44,151 bases of DNA from Pedobacter ureilyticus (lineage in GTDB: Bacteria > Bacteroidota > Bacteroidia > Sphingobacteriales > Sphingobacteriaceae), in assembly GCF_005925345.1 (NCBI RefSeq), contig NZ_SSHJ01000031.1, positions 1-44,151 of the forward strand. Reading direction: 5' to 3'. The notes beneath the pieces are model-generated. The model saw only the letters and a program-made list of their open reading frames with translations. It was not told the origin of the DNA and searched no databases. Below, piece after piece: positions 43,931-44,151 of the stretch. The translations under genes were made by a program, and so were the position numbers. Each line of letters opens with the position of its first letter. Position 1 is the first letter of the stretch.

Positions 43931-43960
43931 TTGGAAAGAAGAAAAAGTTTCCTACCTTTG
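43931..43960 (+). promoter_or_regulatory. Tandem promoter P3
   Basis: TTG at 43931-43933 (preceded by a further T, so TTTG) and TACCTTTG at 43953-43960, again 19 bp apart, behind a strongly AT-rich stretch like an UP element. The 3' neighbourhood differs from P1/P2. Confidence 0.8.
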
Positions 43961-43964
43961 CAGT

Positions 43965-44151
43965 CCCAAACGAAACGGGAGTTGTCAGACGGAGTTTGAT
44001 AACGATAACAAAAAAAAAGATTGAAACAATGGATTACCAAACAGATGCGGAACATTAAGACCGCTGAAACACAAGTAAGGAATTGCAAGATATATAGATC
44101 GCCGCGAGGTCAGATCGGGAAGTTCATTAAAGAGATATCATTTACAAAAGC
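43965..44151 (+). other. Leader region, probably of an rRNA operon that starts beyond the window
   Basis: About 190 bases after P3 with no protein frame (the longest is nine codons). The end, GTTCATTAAAGAGATATC near 44121, resembles rRNA-leader sequence before 16S rRNA in related bacteria. Three tandem strong promoters are typical for rrn operons. The 16S gene itself is not in the window, so another highly expressed RNA gene is possible. Confidence 0.55.

Overview
The window looks like a chromosome segment of a Bacteroidota bacterium, most likely Sphingobacteriaceae (Pedobacter-like). Supporting signs are a SusC/SusD pair with a TlpA-like thioredoxin, a DUF6520-like secreted protein, mostly weak Shine-Dalgarno sites, AT-rich defence genes, and three promoters at the right end with the Bacteroidota geometry TTG-N19-TACCTTTG. 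The genus is inferred, not shown.

Layout. (1) 1-20.8 kb, + strand: an AT-rich defence island. It holds a 5'-truncated PD-(D/E)XK nuclease remnant, a single-chain OLD nuclease, an ABC-type ATPase plus HNH pair resembling Septu, an HsdR without HsdM or HsdS in the window, a 101-aa unknown, McrB (EVE-like reader plus AAA+ GTPase) and McrC, four uncharacterised envelope or small proteins, and a GmrSD-like pair of DUF262 proteins. Two sequence echoes of the hsdR 5' end (about 2975 and 20543) lie just after defence modules and look like module-boundary scars. (2) 20.5-22.5 kb: a decaying stretch with a 171/172-bp direct repeat, a headless coding remnant, a lipoprotein gene and a gene apparently split by an in-frame TGA. 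(3) 22.5-30.4 kb, - strand: a tightly coupled five-gene operon matching the predicted MoxR-vWA-beta-propeller ternary conflict systems, followed by a 56-codon ORF with a strong AGGAGG site. (4) 30.4-31.7 kb: a cluster of three tRNA T-arm-like motifs, a small XRE regulator with an operator array, and about 300 nt of strongly self-complementary sequence that may be a structured RNA. (5) 31.7-37.4 kb: thioredoxin-like protein, SusC, SusD, a bidirectional terminator and a convergent DUF6520-like gene. (6) 37.4-40.7 kb: a Crp/Fnr-like regulator, a 54-codon ORF preceded by two near-identical perfect dyads, and about 1.8 kb of repeat-rich non-coding DNA. (7) 40.7-43.4 kb: katE-type large catalase followed by an ankyrin-repeat protein. 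(8) 43.7-44.15 kb: three tandem strong promoters and a leader that probably feed an rRNA operon beginning just outside the window.

How the genes work together. The left half is a stack of anti-invader systems: modified-DNA restriction (McrBC, GmrSD-like), an HsdR subunit whose partners must lie elsewhere, and ATPase-nuclease modules (OLD, Septu-like). The MoxR-vWA operon adds a probably membrane-anchored, regulated conflict system. The right half is ordinary Bacteroidota metabolism (TonB-dependent nutrient uptake, peroxide defence, rRNA promoters). The least explained signals are the structured RNA beside the XRE operator array, the T-arm cluster, the tandem dyads with the 54-codon ORF, and the hsdR 5'-end echoes.
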